DNA from: Arthrobacter terricola
GTDB taxonomy: Bacteria; Actinomycetota; Actinomycetes; Actinomycetales; Micrococcaceae
Assembly (NCBI RefSeq): GCF_004354015.1
Contig: NZ_SMRU01000005.1
Coordinates: forward strand, 62,001 to 126,000
Reading direction: 5' to 3'
Length of the DNA: 64,000 bases
This document shows, one piece after another, positions 10,446-21,487 of the stretch. The notes beneath the pieces are model-generated. The model had not been told where the DNA came from. It was given only the letters and a program-made list of their open reading frames with translations, and ran no database searches. A program made the position numbers and the translations under genes. Within the stretch, counting starts at the first letter, position 1. Every line of letters starts with the position of its first letter.

Positions 10446-11075
10446 ATGATCTCTCCTGAAGCTTTCCACGCCGCCGGACTGGGCCTTGGCACCGGCTTGG
10501 CCCTCATCGTTGCCATCGGCGCCCAAAACGCCTTCGTCCTTCGGCAAGGAATCCGTGGTGAGCACATCGGCGCGATCGTTGCGGTCTGCGCACTATCGGA
10601 CGCCGTGCTAATCGCGGCCGGGGTACTCGGCACAGGTGCGTTGCTCGCCGCGGCGCCTGCCGCCGTCGTCGTCCTCGGCTACGTCGGCGCGGCCTTCCTG
10701 GTGACGTACGGCGTGATGGCGGCGAAACGGATCCTCTCGCCGAAAGCGCTGGTCTCCGCCGACGCTTCGGGTAGTTCGCGGAGCGGACTGGCAGCGGCGC
10801 TGGCCACCAGCCTCGCGCTGACGTGGCTCAATCCGCACGTCTACCTGGATACTGTGCTGCTCCTGGGCTCGGTGGCGAACGCGCAAGGTGCCGGGCTGCA
10901 ATGGTGGTTCGGCGCCGGAGCCATGGTGGGCAGCGTCCTGTGGTTCTGCTCGCTCGGATTCGGGGCGAAACTGTTGCGCGGGTTCTTTGCGCGGCCGGCC
11001 TCCTGGCGGTTCCTCGACGGCGGCGTCGCGGTCACGATGGTGGGACTCGGCGTCGGACTGGCCCTCGGTAGTTGA
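10446..11075 (+). CDS. lysE: LysE/ArgO-family amino-acid exporter
   Basis: A 209-residue inner-membrane exporter with about six membrane helices. The N-terminal motif GLALIVAIGAQNAFVLRQGI is the family signature, and LATSLALTWLNPHVYLDT is the second conserved block. Members export L-lysine or L-arginine and prevent toxic build-up during peptide use. Its direction and its regulator neighbour (9468-10376) support the assignment. The first helix begins almost at once after the ATG. Whether lysine, arginine or both are the substrate is not decidable here. Confidence 0.92.
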   Translation: MISPEAFHAAGLGLGTGLALIVAIGAQNAFVLRQGIRGEHIGAIVAVCALSDAVLIAAGVLGTGALLAAAPAAVVVLGYVGAAFLVTYGVMAAKRILSPKALVSADASGSSRSGLAAALATSLALTWLNPHVYLDTVLLLGSVANAQGAGLQWWFGAGAMVGSVLWFCSLGFGAKLLRGFFARPASWRFLDGGVAVTMVGLGVGLALGS

Positions 11076-11164
11076 CGGGCAGTCGACCCGCACTGGCGGC
11101 GTGGGCGACATCTGGATAAATCTCCCAACAAGCATCCAGTCAACTCCCAGAAACTGGGAGCATC

Positions 11165-11884
11165 ATGAATGGTATGAAAAAGAACGGCCCCGAAGCCAAG
11201 CTCCTCGTCGTCGATGACGAACCCAACATCCGTGAGCTGCTCTCCACCTCGCTGCGATTCGCAGGCTTCGAGGTCGTCGCGGCGTCGAACGGTCGCGAGG
11301 CCCTCGCGGCGGCCGACACCCACGCTCCGGACCTTGCCGTGCTGGACGTCATGCTTCCGGACATGGACGGGTTCACCGTGACCCGCCGCCTCCGGGCTGC
11401 CGGAAAGCACTTCCCCGTCCTGTTCCTGACCGCCAAGGACGATACCGAAGACAAAGTCACCGGCCTCACGGTCGGCGGGGACGACTACGTCACCAAGCCC
11501 TTCAGCCTGGACGAAGTAGTGGCGCGGATCCGCGCCGTGCTGCGCCGTACACAGCCCATGGAAGACGACGACGCCGTCATCCGCGTGGATGACCTCGAAC
11601 TCGACGACGACGCGCACGAGGTACGCCGCGGCGGCACCATCATCGAGTTGTCGCCCACGGAATTCAAGCTCCTGCGCTACCTCATGCTCAACCCCAACCG
11701 CGTGCTTTCCAAAGCGCAGATCCTGGACCACGTCTGGGAATATGATTTCAACGGCGACGCCTCGATCGTGGAATCGTACATCTCCTATCTCCGGCGCAAG
11801 GTAGACATCGATCCGGACGCTGCCGCACTGATCCAGACCAAGCGCGGCGTGGGCTACGTACTGCGGACGGCCGAGAAGCGCTGA
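11165..11884 (+). CDS. Two-component response regulator, OmpR/PhoB family
   Basis: A 239-residue regulator. The receiver domain (about 13-125) has acidic pair DD near residue 18, the phospho-accepting D61 in LAVLDVMLPDMDG and the conserved lysine in DDYVTKPFSL. The C-terminal winged helix (about 145-235) ends in the usual IQTKRGVGYVLR. GGGAG lies five bases before the ATG. The sensor kinase gene follows two bases after the stop. The pair resembles mycobacterial TrcRS/TcrXY-like systems; the stimulus is unknown. Confidence 0.92.
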   Translation: MNGMKKNGPEAKLLVVDDEPNIRELLSTSLRFAGFEVVAASNGREALAAADTHAPDLAVLDVMLPDMDGFTVTRRLRAAGKHFPVLFLTAKDDTEDKVTGLTVGGDDYVTKPFSLDEVVARIRAVLRRTQPMEDDDAVIRVDDLELDDDAHEVRRGGTIIELSPTEFKLLRYLMLNPNRVLSKAQILDHVWEYDFNGDASIVESYISYLRRKVDIDPDAAALIQTKRGVGYVLRTAEKR

Positions 11885-11886
11885 CC

Positions 11887-13434
<1,548 letters not shown>

Positions 13435-13552
13435 TTGTCCACATAGCGCGATTCGACCCTGGCAGGTGCCCTTCAGCGGCTCCTAGGCTCATTGGTGTGG
13501 ACCACAAGTCAGCCGCACCCTGCGGACACCGCCAGTCGAAAGGCAACGCCCT

Positions 13553-13843
13553 ATGAGCGTCATTTCCGTCGATACCGAACTCCTCCAGCTCAAGTCCGCC
13601 AACGTCAAGGCCACCGTGGACCGCATCAGCGCCGACGTGCAGGCCATGAAAAGCGGGTTGGACGAGCTCCAAGCCACGTGGAAGGGATCGGCAGCCAACA
13701 ACTTCCAAGCCCTGATCGCGGAGTGGACAATGACCCAAAACAAGGTCGAGGCGTCACTCGCTTCCATCAACCTCGCGCTGTCTTCGGCCGCGGCAAGCTA
13801 CCTCCAGACCGAGCAAGGCAACACCCAGAGGTTCAGCTACTAG
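13553..13843 (+). CDS. WXG100-family secreted protein (ESAT-6-like)
   Basis: A 96-residue helical-hairpin protein with the W-x-G motif at residues 43-45 (ATWKGSAANN) between two predicted helices. WXG100 proteins are usually exported by type VII (ESX) machines as dimers. No EccC, EccD or other ESX component is in this window, so it is a solitary gene here. The C-terminal YLQTEQGNTQRFSY lacks the clear Yxxx[D/E] export signal at the usual distance. It is followed by a strong bidirectional terminator at 13853. Confidence 0.88.
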   Translation: MSVISVDTELLQLKSANVKATVDRISADVQAMKSGLDELQATWKGSAANNFQALIAEWTMTQNKVEASLASINLALSSAAASYLQTEQGNTQRFSY

Positions 13844-13852
13844 CCGGCGCGG

Positions 13853-13889
13853 CATCCGGCCGGGGCCCAATGCAGGCCCCGGCCGGATG
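13853..13889. terminator. Bidirectional hairpin terminator
   Basis: A perfect 15-bp G+C-rich stem (CATCCGGCCGGGGCC and its complement) with a 7-base loop lies between the convergent WXG100 and RNase HI genes. No T-run follows in either direction. Confidence 0.75.
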
Positions 13890-13907
13890 TCCCTGAGGAT
13901 GTCCCGT

Positions 13908-14900
13908 CTATTTCTCCGGGGTCGATTGGTGGAAGCGCAGACGCCACCGTCCGTCGTCGAACAACCAGACCGAACTGCGAAGCGCCGAACCGTTCCATCC
14001 GTGGCTCCGGTAGTTCAGCAGAATCGTGTCCTTGGAAATCCGATCCGCCGAGATGACTTCGAGCTCCGCCGTGGTCCCGGGGTTGTCCTCCAGCGCCATC
14101 ATCAATTCGTCGCGCGACCAGATCCGTCCGGAGCTTCCAATCTCGGTGAAATCCGGGTGGAGCAAAAAGCCGGTACGCCCTACGTCGCCCCTGACTTCGG
14201 GTGTCAAGAGCTCCTTTTCAAGCTGAATGACGGCGTCCTCGTCGGACTGCTGTCCGCTCTCGCCGTTGACAGCTTCTTCCTCAAATTCGGTGAAGAGGGT
14301 GGGCTCCGCGAAACTGTCTTGCCCGCCAAAAAGCGTTAGGTCCTCGTCTTGCGAGTCGGCGTCCTGGGTGTCGGCGTCCCCAAACAGGGACGTGGGCACG
14401 GCTGCTTCCCCGTTTCCGAGCCGGTTCCCCGGGTACCCCGGTCCGCTCAAAACGGCAGTGCCTTGCTGGTATGCGCTGGCAACTGCCCGTGCCCGATCGT
14501 CTGCCGCCTCGTTGAGATCGTGACCAGCGTGACCCTTGACCCACTCAAACGAGTATTTCCGGCCAACAATGGCTTGGTCGATGTCCTTAAGCAGGTCGAC
14601 GTTCAGTACCGGTTTCCCGTCAGCCTTGCGCCAGCCTTTGCGTTTCCAGCCTTGCATCCACTTGGTAATGCAGTTGATGACGTATTGGCTGTCGCACAGG
14701 ATCTTCAACTCTTCGTTCGGAACATGCGCAGTGGACCGGAAGAGGTCCAGGACGGCCATAAGCTCACCCTGGTTGTTGGTTCCGTGCGGCCAACCTCCGG
14801 CCCTCCAGCACGAGTCGTCCACGTACCAAGCCCAACCGGCGGGCCCGGGATTGCCGAGGGCGGAACCATCGGCGGCAGCAATAATCGTCATGGTTTCCAT
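13908..14900 (-). CDS. rnhA: Ribonuclease HI with C-terminal NTF2-like domain
   Basis: A 330-residue protein. Residues 1-150 are RNase HI, which degrades the RNA strand of RNA-DNA hybrids; catalytic D11 (AAADGSALGNPG), E46 (NNQGEL) and D70 (ILCDSQYV) are present, with WVKGHAGHDLNEAADDRA near the end carrying the last active-site acid and the catalytic-loop histidine. A linker rich in Asp/Glu/Ser (150-215) leads to a C-terminal domain of about 105 residues (VGRTGFLLHPDFTEIGSSGR) that resembles DUF4440/SnoaL-like NTF2 folds. The common bacterial RNase HI lacks this second domain. It lies downstream of groEL, separated by a strong terminator. Confidence 0.9.
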   Translation of the reverse strand: METMTIIAAADGSALGNPGPAGWAWYVDDSCWRAGGWPHGTNNQGELMAVLDLFRSTAHVPNEELKILCDSQYVINCITKWMQGWKRKGWRKADGKPVLNVDLLKDIDQAIVGRKYSFEWVKGHAGHDLNEAADDRARAVASAYQQGTAVLSGPGYPGNRLGNGEAAVPTSLFGDADTQDADSQDEDLTLFGGQDSFAEPTLFTEFEEEAVNGESGQQSDEDAVIQLEKELLTPEVRGDVGRTGFLLHPDFTEIGSSGRIWSRDELMMALEDNPGTTAELEVISADRISKDTILLNYRSHGWNGSALRSSVWLFDDGRWRLRFHQSTPEK

Positions 14901-14929
14901 CCTGCCAGACGCCCCCGACAGTTAAACCT

Positions 14930-14966
14930 CGACGGCGGTCCCCACCTGAGGTGGGGACCGCCGTCG
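14930..14966. terminator. groEL terminator
   Basis: A perfect 17-bp stem with a three-base loop starts 30 bases downstream of the groEL stop and ends just upstream of rnhA. It reads CGACGGCGGTCCCCACC, TGA-type loop, and the complement. It should separate the two minus-strand transcripts. Confidence 0.8.
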
Positions 14967-14995
14967 TGCGTTTGGCTAGTATGCCGGCGCGGGGA

Positions 14996-16666
<1,671 letters not shown>

Positions 16667-16803
16667 TCACTGTGGTGCCCGCGACGGACGATCCTTCGCT
16701 TGCGGCCTCTGTATGCCGCGCGGTCCGGATCTCACCCCAGCAAGGTGTTCTTGGTCCCCCACGCACCAGCGCCATTCCCATGCGGCCGGGGCCGCACGAA
16801 CAA

Positions 16804-16830
16804 TTAGCAGTCGGTGCTTGAGAGTGCTAA
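16804..16830. promoter_or_regulatory. CIRCE operator 1 (HrcA site) of groEL
   Basis: TTAGCAGTC-N9-GAGTGCTAA, one mismatch from the CIRCE consensus TTAGCACTC-N9-GAGTGCTAA with exact spacing. HrcA bound here represses groEL until heat shock. Confidence 0.92.
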
Positions 16831-16837
16831 TCAATAA

Positions 16838-16864
16838 TTAGCACTCGACCGAGGAGAGTGCAAG
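16838..16864. promoter_or_regulatory. CIRCE operator 2 (HrcA site) of groEL
   Basis: TTAGCACTC-N9-GAGTGCAAG, two mismatches, both in the distal half. It begins seven bases after the first CIRCE, so the two centres are 34 bp apart and could be bound together on nearly the same helix face. Confidence 0.8.
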
Positions 16865-16921
16865 CAGCGCGTCCCATAAACCGCCCGCCACGCCTGCGGT
16901 TTCGCTATCGGCACAGTGGCG

Positions 16922-18406
16922 TCACTGCGCCTTGGAGGTAGTCTCCTTGCCGCTCACGCGGGCGGTGTTGTCGGCTCCGTAGCTGAAGACCATGTAATTG
17001 GCGGACGTGACGTCACCGTTCGCGTCGAATCCGATGGTGCCGGACTCGCCGTCGTAATCGGGTAGCTTCCCTTCCTTCAGCACGTCGAGGCAACCCTGGT
17101 ACGTCGTACAGTTTGCGCGGTCCTTCCCGGCTCCAGTACCGGACGTCGGACGCACTCCACCGGAAACCGTAGTGAGCCAGGCGGCGATCGATCCCCCGGC
17201 GTCGTCATCCGCAGCGGCGGCGGCAAGGCCGGCGAGAGTTACGGCGTCGAACGTCTCGGCGGCGTATGTCGTGTCCTTGAGGCCCGGATCGATGCCTGTC
17301 AGCGCGGTCTGGAATTCGACGGTCGGGAAGACACCCGGGAGAATTCCGTGCGCCCCATTGAGGCCGCCCGCGCCGAGCTCTGTCCCGTACTGCCGAACAG
17401 CGCCGTCGCTCAAGTACAGCTTGTTGCCGCCGAGTCCCGCGTTGAGCAATTCGGCCAGGGCGCCCTGGGCGCCGTCACGGGCAACCACGACGACGGCGTC
17501 CGGCGCCGCCGCTTTGATGCTCGCAACAGCCGGGGCTGCTTTGCCCGCACTGAACTCCACATTGTTCGCGGCATCCATGCCAAGTCCGCGCGCCGCGTCC
17601 ATGACCGCTCCCGAAACCCGAGTGCCGTAATCGCCGGCCTCGTGGAGGACCGAAAGCCGCTTCGCACCGGCGTCGTGGGCCAGCTTTGCCAGGACACTGC
17701 CTTGGGCGGCGTCGGCGGCGGAGGTGCGGAAGTAGAACCCGCCGCTTTTGTAGGAGCTCAGCCCCGACGCCGTGTTCGCCGGCGAGATGAGCGGTACGTG
17801 AGCCGGAGAGAGGACATCGATCGCGGCGGGGGCATGGCTTGAATCCGTCGGTCCAATGACAACGTCCGCGTGGGCGGCCAATAACGCCTTGGCCTGGCTC
17901 GCGGTGTCAGCGGTGAAGGCGGAATCGTTGGGGGCAATAGCTGATTGGGTGCTGCTAGCGGTCGGGCTCGGGCTGGAACTCGCCGACGGGCTGGCGCTCG
18001 GGCTCGCCGACGCACTCGCGATCGCGCTGGCCGTCGCACTCGCGCTGGCCGTCGCACTCGGGCTGACAACAGCACTCGCACCCGCCGCCGCGGGAAGCAA
18101 CTCGACCGGATGCCCCTTGAAGCCTCCGGCATCATTGATTTGCTTCACCGCAAGCTTGGCCGCAGCCAGTTCGGATTCGTTCAGGAACGCAGAATCGCCC
18201 GTATTGTCGAGGATGACCCCGACGCGCAGGACGCCGTCACCACTTGGAACGACCGAATCGAGCCTGGCGTTTCCACCGGCCGCGGCGCATCCGGAGAGCC
18301 CGAGGGCAAGGACGGCACAGCTTGCGAGAAGGGCGGGTACGGGTGGAAGTGACCTGGACGGGCCCGCCTTGGAGGGCCGTGAAAGCTGCCTTGCCGCAAT
18401 ACCCAC
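16922..18406 (-). CDS. ABC-type substrate-binding lipoprotein, branched-chain amino-acid-binding fold
   Basis: A 494-residue lipoprotein with a lipobox (ALGLSGCAA, Cys near residue 40) anchoring it outside the membrane. The mature part is a type I periplasmic-binding fold (Peripla_BP_6): VGVILDNTGDSAFLNESELA starts it and IGPTDSSHAPAAIDVLSPAH continues it. Between them (about residues 108-155) is a Ser/Ala/Pro-rich low-complexity insertion. The start is a GTG at 18406 whose G overlaps the stop of the upstream cold-shock gene (TAGTG); no Shine-Dalgarno is visible, so translation may depend on read-on from that gene. No ABC permease or ATPase is nearby. Ligand unknown. Confidence 0.82.
   Translation of the reverse strand: MGIAARQLSRPSKAGPSRSLPPVPALLASCAVLALGLSGCAAAGGNARLDSVVPSGDGVLRVGVILDNTGDSAFLNESELAAAKLAVKQINDAGGFKGHPVELLPAAAGASAVVSPSATASASATASAIASASASPSASPSASSSPSPTASSTQSAIAPNDSAFTADTASQAKALLAAHADVVIGPTDSSHAPAAIDVLSPAHVPLISPANTASGLSSYKSGGFYFRTSAADAAQGSVLAKLAHDAGAKRLSVLHEAGDYGTRVSGAVMDAARGLGMDAANNVEFSAGKAAPAVASIKAAAPDAVVVVARDGAQGALAELLNAGLGGNKLYLSDGAVRQYGTELGAGGLNGAHGILPGVFPTVEFQTALTGIDPGLKDTTYAAETFDAVTLAGLAAAAADDDAGGSIAAWLTTVSGGVRPTSGTGAGKDRANCTTYQGCLDVLKEGKLPDYDGESGTIGFDANGDVTSANYMVFSYGADNTARVSGKETTSKAQ
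18025..18060. repeat. Two perfect 18-bp tandem copies inside the lipoprotein gene
   Basis: CGCTGGCCGTCGCACTCG occurs twice in a row and more diverged copies follow on both sides. The repeat keeps frame and encodes Ser/Ala-rich low complexity in the binding lipoprotein. Confidence 0.85.
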
Positions 18407-18609
18407 TAGATAAGCCGGACGCTCTCTGCCTGCGGGCCCTTCTGGCCCTCGCCCAATTCGAAGTCGACGCGCTGCCCTTCTTCGAGCGCACGGAAGCCAT
18501 CCATCTGGATCGCAGACCAGTGCACGAAGATGTCGTCGCCGGAATCATCCACGGTGATGAATCCGTAGCCCTTTTCGGCGTTGAACCATTTAACGGTCCC
18601 CAAAGCCAT
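18406..18609 (-). CDS. cspA: Cold-shock protein, short form
   Basis: A 67-residue single cold-shock domain: [19 protein letters not shown] holds RNP1, and DIFVHWSAI holds RNP2. It binds single-stranded RNA and acts as an RNA chaperone. Start is the ATG at 18609, with GGGGAA close upstream; a longer in-frame start upstream is less likely because standard CspA proteins begin at this methionine. The stop codon shares a base with the start of the downstream binding lipoprotein. Confidence 0.95.
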   Translation of the reverse strand: MALGTVKWFNAEKGYGFITVDDSGDDIFVHWSAIQMDGFRALEEGQRVDFELGEGQKGPQAESVRLI

Positions 18610-18744
18610 GTTCCCCACACTTTCAACTAGCGGTAGCCGTTCGGGGGTTCCCCTGTCCGGCTCCCAACTACTGTAACCACAGTCACGATGCTGTGGCGCA
18701 ATGAGCCGTAAGGCTGGCCGCAATGTTATTGAGGCGTAACCGGC

Positions 18745-19362
18745 TTAGCGGTAGCCGGGCCCCAGGATGACCACCACGGGCTGCTGGAATTCGGCGCTAT
18801 CCACAAGGTTCGCGATGCCCAGCAGCTTGCCAAGGGCTTCGGCGTTGCCTTTTTGGGCTTCGCCCTTGTAGAAGACGGACGAGGTCTGCTGGGGCATGCC
18901 GCCCCAGTTCGCGACCGTGGACAGCGGCCATCCGTTGCCCTGTACAAGGCCGGCCACCCGGGCGGCGAGCCCGCTGGTGGTGGTGCCGTTGTAGACGGCG
19001 ACGGCGGCGGTCATGTCCACCGGCGCGGTAGTCGGCGTCGGGGTGCTCGACGGCGTGGTGCTGGGGCTTGGCTCGCTCGACGGCTGGGGAGCGGTACTGG
19101 CAGAAGGCGAAGCACTCGCCGAAGGCGCGGCCGCGGCCTTGGTGGCGTCAGCGGCCGCAACCGCCTGCGGGACCACCGTCGGGGCCGCCCCCAGTTTCGG
19201 CAGGATCAGGAAAGCAACCAGGCCTACCGCCAACGCGATGCCGCCCATGACCAGGACGGGCCACAAAACAGGGCGTGACGCTGACGCGACGAGCCGGTGC
19301 ACACCTTGGCGCGATGAGCTCTGCGGGACACGGTCGAATTCGTCCCGGGCATATTTGGTCAT
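18745..19362 (-). CDS. LytR C-terminal domain protein
   Basis: A 205-residue membrane-anchored protein. A cytoplasmic N-terminus of about 33 residues is followed by one membrane helix (about 34-55), a Ser/Thr/Pro/Ala linker (about 70-112) and a LytR_C domain (about 114-203; VAVYNGTTTSGLAARVA and GWPLSTVANWGG). LytR_C domains occur on LytR-CpsA-Psr wall-polymer ligases, but the catalytic LCP domain is absent here. It probably helps in cell-wall attachment or binds wall polymers (inference). The gene follows the DUF3263 gene on the same strand by 51 bases. Confidence 0.87.
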   Translation of the reverse strand: MTKYARDEFDRVPQSSSRQGVHRLVASASRPVLWPVLVMGGIALAVGLVAFLILPKLGAAPTVVPQAVAAADATKAAAAPSASASPSASTAPQPSSEPSPSTTPSSTPTPTTAPVDMTAAVAVYNGTTTSGLAARVAGLVQGNGWPLSTVANWGGMPQQTSSVFYKGEAQKGNAEALGKLLGIANLVDSAEFQQPVVVILGPGYR

Positions 19363-19413
19363 GGTGAGGCCTTGTCCTTGCTGCTTTTCTTGCTGTGGTA
19401 CAGCGGGGGTTTT

Positions 19414-19749
19414 CTATGCGTCGGAACCGAGACGGCGGGCCGTGCGGGCCCGTTGACGTGACGTACGTAGTCTACGCAATCTCTTGACGAGCATGGGATC
19501 GTGCGCCAGCGCTTCCTCGGTGTCGATAAGGGCGTTGAGGAGTTGGTAGTAATGCGTCGCCGAAAGGTCGAAAAGCTCCCGGACGGCCTGTTCCTTGGCG
19601 CCGGCGTACTTCCACCATTGCCTTTCCAAGGCGAGGATCTGCTGTTCGCGCTCGCCCAGGGGCGAATCACTGCGGATCCCGGCATTCAGTTCATCAAGCG
19701 ACGGTCCAGTCGCTCCGGCCGCCAACGGTTCCCGTGCGGGTTCTGCCAC
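19414..19749 (-). CDS. DUF3263 protein
   Basis: A 111-residue protein of the actinobacterial DUF3263 family. The GTG at 19749 is chosen because AAGGAG lies seven bases upstream; a longer in-frame start at 19899 would overlap the divergent ung gene. The conserved core (about 35-95) has QQILALERQWWKYAGAKEQA and FDLSATHYYQLLNALIDT, and looks like a helix-turn-helix DNA-binding fold. The tail is Arg-rich. It probably regulates transcription, but no target is known. It is upstream of the LytR_C gene, an arrangement conserved in related genomes as far as I recall. Confidence 0.85.
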   Translation of the reverse strand: MAEPAREPLAAGATGPSLDELNAGIRSDSPLGEREQQILALERQWWKYAGAKEQAVRELFDLSATHYYQLLNALIDTEEALAHDPMLVKRLRRLRTSRQRARTARRLGSDA

Positions 19750-19857
19750 GACACACTCCTTCACCGCAAAACCGAAATTCGTCCCTTCCAATGGTACCGG
19801 TGGAATAACAGGGCTGTTGTTTGCCACGTCGGAGCTCCCTGAGGGGAGAATGGCCGG

Positions 19858-20622
19858 ATGGCAGACGAAGCATTGTTTGAGTTTGGATCCGAGGACCAAT
19901 CGCCGGAATTCGCGGCACTGCCGGAGGCGCCCTTGGAAGCCCTAATGGCACCGGATTGGGCTGAAGCCCTGGCGGGCGTCGAGGACGAGTTGCGTTCTGT
20001 CCTGTCTTTCGTGGCGGACGAGGTTGCCCGCGGTACCCACGTGCTGCCGGCGGCGACGCGGATCCTTCGAGCGTTCCAGCAACCGCTCGCGGACGTAAAA
20101 GTCCTGGTCCTCGGCCAGGACCCGTACCCCACGCCGGGACACGCCGTCGGGCTCTCCTTCGCGGTCTCCGGCCAAACCCGGCCCATCCCCCGCAGCCTCG
20201 CGAACATCTATCGGGAGATGGAATCGGATCTCGGCCTGCCGCCGCGGATCCACGGCGACCTCTCCGCGTGGACCGGCCAAGGGGTGCTCTTGCTGAACAG
20301 GGTCCTCAGCGTCGCCGCCGGGGAGGCCGGATCGCATCGGGGCAAGGGTTGGGAGGCCATCACGACGGCGGCCGTCACCGCCGTCGCCGACCGCCGCACA
20401 AGTGCGGGGCAGCAAAGCCCGCTTGTCGCGATCCTTTGGGGGAAGGACGCCGAAGCCGTGCAACCGCTGTTGGATGGCGCTCCTGCGATCGTTTCGGCAC
20501 ATCCCAGCCCATTGTCCGCTTCGCGCGGGTTCTTCGGCTCGCGGCCTTTCAGCCGGACGAATGCATTACTGGCCGAGCAAGGCGCCAATCCCGTCAACTG
20601 GGAACTTCCCCCGCTCCCTTAG
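19858..20622 (+). CDS. ung: Uracil-DNA glycosylase
   Basis: A 254-residue family-1 enzyme that excises uracil from DNA in base-excision repair. The water-activating motif GQDPYP is at 86-91 (D88), and HPSPLSA near residue 218 is the minor-groove intercalation loop. The N-terminus is about 25 residues longer than the E. coli protein and acidic, so an internal start is possible, but the ATG at 19858 is preceded by GAGGGGAGAATGGCCGG-like purine-rich DNA that fits a ribosome site. It diverges from the DUF3263 gene. Confidence 0.95.
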   Translation: MADEALFEFGSEDQSPEFAALPEAPLEALMAPDWAEALAGVEDELRSVLSFVADEVARGTHVLPAATRILRAFQQPLADVKVLVLGQDPYPTPGHAVGLSFAVSGQTRPIPRSLANIYREMESDLGLPPRIHGDLSAWTGQGVLLLNRVLSVAAGEAGSHRGKGWEAITTAAVTAVADRRTSAGQQSPLVAILWGKDAEAVQPLLDGAPAIVSAHPSPLSASRGFFGSRPFSRTNALLAEQGANPVNWELPPLP

Positions 20623-20623
20623 C

Positions 20624-20635
20624 TAGGCTTGCCTA
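20624..20635. promoter_or_regulatory. Iron box (IdeR/DtxR-type) before the siderophore-interacting protein
   Basis: TAGGCTTGCCTA is a 5+5 inverted repeat that matches the core of the IdeR box; the outer bases are degenerate (about 12 of 19 against the full consensus). It also overlaps TAGGCT, a possible -10 box eight bases before the ATG at 20637. Binding would directly block a leaderless promoter. Confidence 0.55.
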
Positions 20636-20636
20636 C

Positions 20637-21476
20637 ATGACTTCTTTGCCAGCCGCCTCGTCTGCCTCCCGCAAAACCCGTCCGCAGGTGAACCTGACGG
20701 TGCTGCGCAAGGAACAGCTTTCACCCCACATGGTGCGGATCATCGCAGGCGGTCCCGGCTTTGACGGTTATGCGAACAACGATTTCGTGGACAGGTACGT
20801 GAAGATCGTGTTCCCGCAGCCAGGCGTGAATTACGGGCAGCCGCTGGATCTGTGGGCTATCCGGGAAACCCTGCCCCGCGAGCAGTGGCCTTACACCCGC
20901 ACCTACACGGTCCGCTGGGTGGACGAAGCCGCCCAGGAATTGGCCATCGATTTCGTGGTCCACGGCGACGAGGGTCTTGCAGGGCCGTGGGCCGTGGCGG
21001 CACAACCGGGCGACGCGCTGGTCTTCACCGGCCCCGGTGGCGCCTACAACCCGGCCCCCGACGCCGACTGGTACCTTTTCGCGGGCGACGACGCCGCTCT
21101 GCCGGCAGTCGCTGCGTCGATCGAGGCGCTTCCCATGCAGGCCAAGGGCTTGGCGTTCCTCGAGGTGGACAACGAATCGGACGTCGTGGACATTGCGGCG
21201 CCGGCAGGTGTTGAGGTGCGCTGGCTGTTCCGCTCGGGCGTACCGGCTGGATCGTCGTCCCTACTGACCGATGCCGTGGGCGATGCCGAGTGGCCGGAGG
21301 GACGGGTCGACGTGTTCGCGCACGGTGAGCGCGGCTACATGAAGGGACTGCGGGACATTTTCTTCAAGCAGCACGGGCTGGAGCGTTCACAGGTTTCGCT
21401 CTCCGGATACTGGGCGCAAGGCCGTGTTGAAGACGACTTCCAAGCCGAGAAGAAGCTGCCCATCGGGCAAATCTAG
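20637..21476 (+). CDS. Siderophore-interacting protein (FAD-binding ferric reductase family)
   Basis: A 279-residue cytoplasmic flavoprotein of the ViuB/SIP family that removes iron from ferric siderophores by reduction. The flavin-binding motif RTYTVRW (in PYTRTYTVRWVDE) and the GPWAVAAQPGDAL block are typical, and the C-terminal domain ends with VSLSGYWAQGRVEDDF. The start is the ATG at 20637; an upstream in-frame ATG would run inside ung. No Shine-Dalgarno is seen, which fits leaderless expression from the iron-box promoter. It is independent of the siderophore transport genes, none of which lie next to it. Confidence 0.92.
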   Translation: MTSLPAASSASRKTRPQVNLTVLRKEQLSPHMVRIIAGGPGFDGYANNDFVDRYVKIVFPQPGVNYGQPLDLWAIRETLPREQWPYTRTYTVRWVDEAAQELAIDFVVHGDEGLAGPWAVAAQPGDALVFTGPGGAYNPAPDADWYLFAGDDAALPAVAASIEALPMQAKGLAFLEVDNESDVVDIAAPAGVEVRWLFRSGVPAGSSSLLTDAVGDAEWPEGRVDVFAHGERGYMKGLRDIFFKQHGLERSQVSLSGYWAQGRVEDDFQAEKKLPIGQI

Positions 21477-21487
21477 CGCAGGCACCT

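Noticed and set aside
16822..16846. Reverse-order palindrome GAGTGCTAA-N7-TTAGCACTC as a novel operator
   Set aside because: It is just the junction of the right half of the first CIRCE and the left half of the second.
18721..18744. Terminator between LytR_C and cold-shock genes
   Set aside because: Only a short imperfect GTAACCGG/CCGG pairing is visible, with no T-run.
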